Assembly: GCA_944353735.1 (NCBI GenBank)
Contig: CALVPU010000231.1
Location: forward strand, 1 to 7,017
Reading direction: 5' to 3'
Origin: an uncultured Eubacteriales bacterium
Lineage (GTDB): Bacteria; Bacillota; Clostridia; Christensenellales; Aristaeellaceae
DNA length: 7,017 nucleotides
Below, one piece after another: positions 5,453 through 7,017 of this stretch; the stretch's first letter is position 1; each line of letters begins with the position of its first letter. The notes beneath the pieces are model-generated. The model worked only from the letters and a program-made list of their open reading frames with translations, ran no database searches and had not been told where the DNA came from. Made by a program: the position numbers and the translations under genes.

Positions 5453-5481
5453 TTGCAACTTCACGGGAATGTGGCTATAAT
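5453..5481 (+). promoter_or_regulatory. Promoter of the two-component operon
   Basis: TTGCAA (5453-5458, 4 of 6) and TATAAT (5476-5481) are 17 bases apart, in an AT-rich stretch. The -35 lies within the palindrome GTTGCAAC (5452-5459), flanked by GAAG and CTTC arms, and TTG recurs 10 bp upstream (5443). Such symmetry or 10-bp spacing at the -35 could be a binding site for the response regulator itself, but this is only suggestive. Confidence 0.78.
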
Positions 5482-5513
5482 AAAGATAGAAATGTGATAC
5501 CCGGGGTGATATT

Positions 5514-6209
5514 ATGTCTATGTATCCTCTTATTCTGATCGCGGATGACGACCCGGTGGTGCATGAGTCGCTGGGCCTGTATCTTGAATCGGAGGGGTAC
5601 GAGCACCAGAGCGCCTATGACGGACAGCAGGCGCTGGATATGGTGGAGAGCCTCCATCCCGACATGATGGTGCTGGACCTGATGATGCCGCGCGTGTCGG
5701 GCATCGACGTCTGCCGCCAGATCCGCCAGACCAGCTCGCTGCCGATCATCATGCTCACCGCCAAGGGCGAGGAGATCGACCGCATCCTCGGGCTGGAGCT
5801 GGGCGCGGACGACTATATCGTCAAGCCCTTCAGCCCGCGCGAGGTGCTGGCGCGCATCAAGGCGGTGCTGCGCCGCTTCGCTGAAAAGGCGGGCGATGCG
5901 GACAGCACGATCATCCGTCTGCCGCAGCTCGAGATCAGCCTGGAAAACTATCAGGTCAAGGCGGCGGGAAAGATCATTCCCTGCACGCCCAAGGAAGTCG
6001 AAATCCTGCACATGCTCACGAGCAACGTTGGGCAGGTCTTTTCGCGCGAACAGATCCTCTCGCGCGTGTGGGGCTACGACTATTTCGGCGATACCCGCAC
6101 CGTCGACGCGCACATCAAGCGCATCCGCCAGAAGCTGCCGCAGGAAAATGTGCCCTGGGCGCTGAAGACGGTCTACGGCGTCGGCTACCGGTTTGAGGTC
6201 AACACATGA
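5514..6209 (+). CDS. OmpR/PhoB-family response regulator
   Basis: This 231-residue cytoplasmic transcription regulator is activated by phosphorylation from the kinase encoded next. The receiver domain (about 5-120) has the acidic pocket D11-D13 in IADDDP, phosphoacceptor D55 in MVLDLMMP, T82 in IMLTAKG and K104 in DDYIVKPF, all intact. The C-terminal winged-helix domain (about 130-229) shows TPKEVEILHML, the recognition region REQILSRVWGYDYFGDTRTVDAHIKRIRQKL and the terminal hairpin VYGVGYRF. Start ATG 5514 follows GGGGTGA by about five bases; in-frame ATG 5520 is an alternative two codons on. The stop overlaps the kinase start (ATGA). It is PhoP/PhoB-like in layout, but the stimulus and regulon cannot be read from the sequence. 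Confidence 0.96.
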   Translation: MSMYPLILIADDDPVVHESLGLYLESEGYEHQSAYDGQQALDMVESLHPDMMVLDLMMPRVSGIDVCRQIRQTSSLPIIMLTAKGEEIDRILGLELGADDYIVKPFSPREVLARIKAVLRRFAEKAGDADSTIIRLPQLEISLENYQVKAAGKIIPCTPKEVEILHMLTSNVGQVFSREQILSRVWGYDYFGDTRTVDAHIKRIRQKLPQENVPWALKTVYGVGYRFEVNT

Positions 6210-7017
6210 AAAAACAGAGCGTGCTGATTCAGCGCGCATTGCTCTTTACGGCGATCGTCGCCTTGGTGGCGGTCGCCGTCGGATTGCCCGTGTACCTGCT
6301 GGCGGACGCGCGCGCGTCGATGGAATCCGCGCGCGCCGGAGTTCTGTCCGGCGGACGCGCGCTGGCGGAGGCCGCGGCGATGGGCGCGGAGCAGTTGACC
6401 GGCGGGGCGGCGGTGTTCGCCCGGGCGGGCGGCAGCGCGTGGCTCTGCGACGACCTGGGTGCTGCGCGGCTGACCGGCGACACGCCCCTGCCCGAGGCGG
6501 CGGCGGAACCGATCGCCGGCGCGCTGACGGGTCTGGAATACCTGGGCAGCGCGCGCATCGGCGGCGCGGGCTGCGCGCTGGCGGCGATCCCGGTCTATGC
6601 CGGGGACGGCGCGGTGACGTCGGCGGTGGTGGCGGCGCTGCCCGTGGCTGGCGGCGCGGCGCTGGCGGCGCTGGCGGGACTGTTCGCCGCGCTGGCGGCG
6701 GGCGTGGGCGCGGCGGTCGTGCTCGCGCACAAGATGCTCATGCCGGTGGTCCGGCCCATCGCCCAGCTGCGCGACGTGGCGGCGGCGGTGGCGGACGGCA
6801 ACTTCGACGCCCGCGGCGACGAGCGCCTGCCGGGCGAGCTCGGCGGGCTGGCGCGCGCGCTCAACAACGTGTCGACCCAGCTGGCGCACAACCTCTACGC
6901 GCTCATCCTCGAGCGCAACCGCCTGCGGCAGATGATCGACGGCCTCAGCGAGGGCATCGTCGCCATCGACGAGAGCGGTCACATCACCCACCTCAACCCG
7001 GCGCTGGAACGGATGTT
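6206..7017 (+). CDS. Sensor histidine kinase, N-terminal part (TM-sensor-TM-HAMP-PAS); truncated by window end
   Basis: The frame is open for 270 codons to the window end. It has a short basic N-terminus, a first membrane segment (about 11-33), an Ala/Gly-rich extracytoplasmic sensor region (about 34-145), a second membrane segment (about 151-173), a HAMP domain (about 174-228, with P180, P184 and ADGNFDAR) and the start of a PAS domain (about 236 on; MIDGLSEGIVAIDESGHITHLNPALERM). That order is the PhoR/ResE/WalK-type layout. The phosphorylated-histidine region and ATPase domain lie beyond 7017, so catalytic competence cannot be judged. ATG 6206 overlaps the response regulator stop as ATGA, implying translational coupling and a cognate pair. 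The sensor region shows no family I recognise. Confidence 0.93.
   Translation, partial: MKKQSVLIQRALLFTAIVALVAVAVGLPVYLLADARASMESARAGVLSGGRALAEAAAMGAEQLTGGAAVFARAGGSAWLCDDLGAARLTGDTPLPEAAAEPIAGALTGLEYLGSARIGGAGCALAAIPVYAGDGAVTSAVVAALPVAGGAALAALAGLFAALAAGVGAAVVLAHKMLMPVVRPIAQLRDVAAAVADGNFDARGDERLPGELGGLARALNNVSTQLAHNLYALILERNRLRQMIDGLSEGIVAIDESGHITHLNPALERM

Noticed and set aside
6185..6991. 268-codon minus-strand frame opposite the histidine kinase
   Set aside because: The plus strand encodes recognisable TM, HAMP and PAS segments continuous with the response regulator operon; the antisense product is His/Arg-rich noise.

Overview
The window looks like chromosomal DNA from a GC-rich anaerobe, most likely a Bacillota (Clostridia-type) bacterium. 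The evidence is a pyruvate:ferredoxin oxidoreductase gene, strong purine-rich ribosome binding sites, sigma-A/sigma-70 type promoters with 17-bp spacers sitting in short AT-rich islands, an XRE regulator fused to membrane segments (an architecture common in Bacillota), and an OmpR-type two-component pair. The lineage is an inference from gene content and signals; no 16S or other marker is present, and a Coriobacteriia-type actinobacterium is not excluded.

Left half, minus strand (1-3172). Read in the direction of transcription, a tRNA-Val(GAC) gene with a perfect consensus promoter ends at a clean intrinsic terminator. Next comes a two-gene operon encoding a zinc-dependent phospholipase C-like protein and a small nitroreductase, joined by an ATGA stop/start overlap. 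Last is nifJ, encoding pyruvate:ferredoxin oxidoreductase, with its own promoter and a TTG start; it leaves the window after about 539 codons.

Right half, plus strand (3245-7017). From a divergent intergenic region of about 210 bp come an XRE-type helix-turn-helix protein with a repeat-built linker and a four-segment membrane domain, then a single-pass membrane protein of unknown function carrying a 54-residue acidic insert. A strong terminator follows. Then a response regulator and its sensor kinase overlap by ATGA; the kinase is cut by the window end in its PAS domain, before the catalytic core.

Five proteins have recognisable families: PFOR, nitroreductase, Zn-PLC-like, response regulator and histidine kinase. 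The XRE-membrane protein has a recognisable DNA-binding domain and an unknown signal. The 4473-5336 protein is unrecognised. The most unusual content is the XRE linker, a nested higher-order repeat (45-bp units paired into a 90-bp tandem duplication), next to a gene with its own in-frame repeat expansion. No mobile element, CRISPR array or defence system was seen. No stretch above 300 bases lacks a gene.
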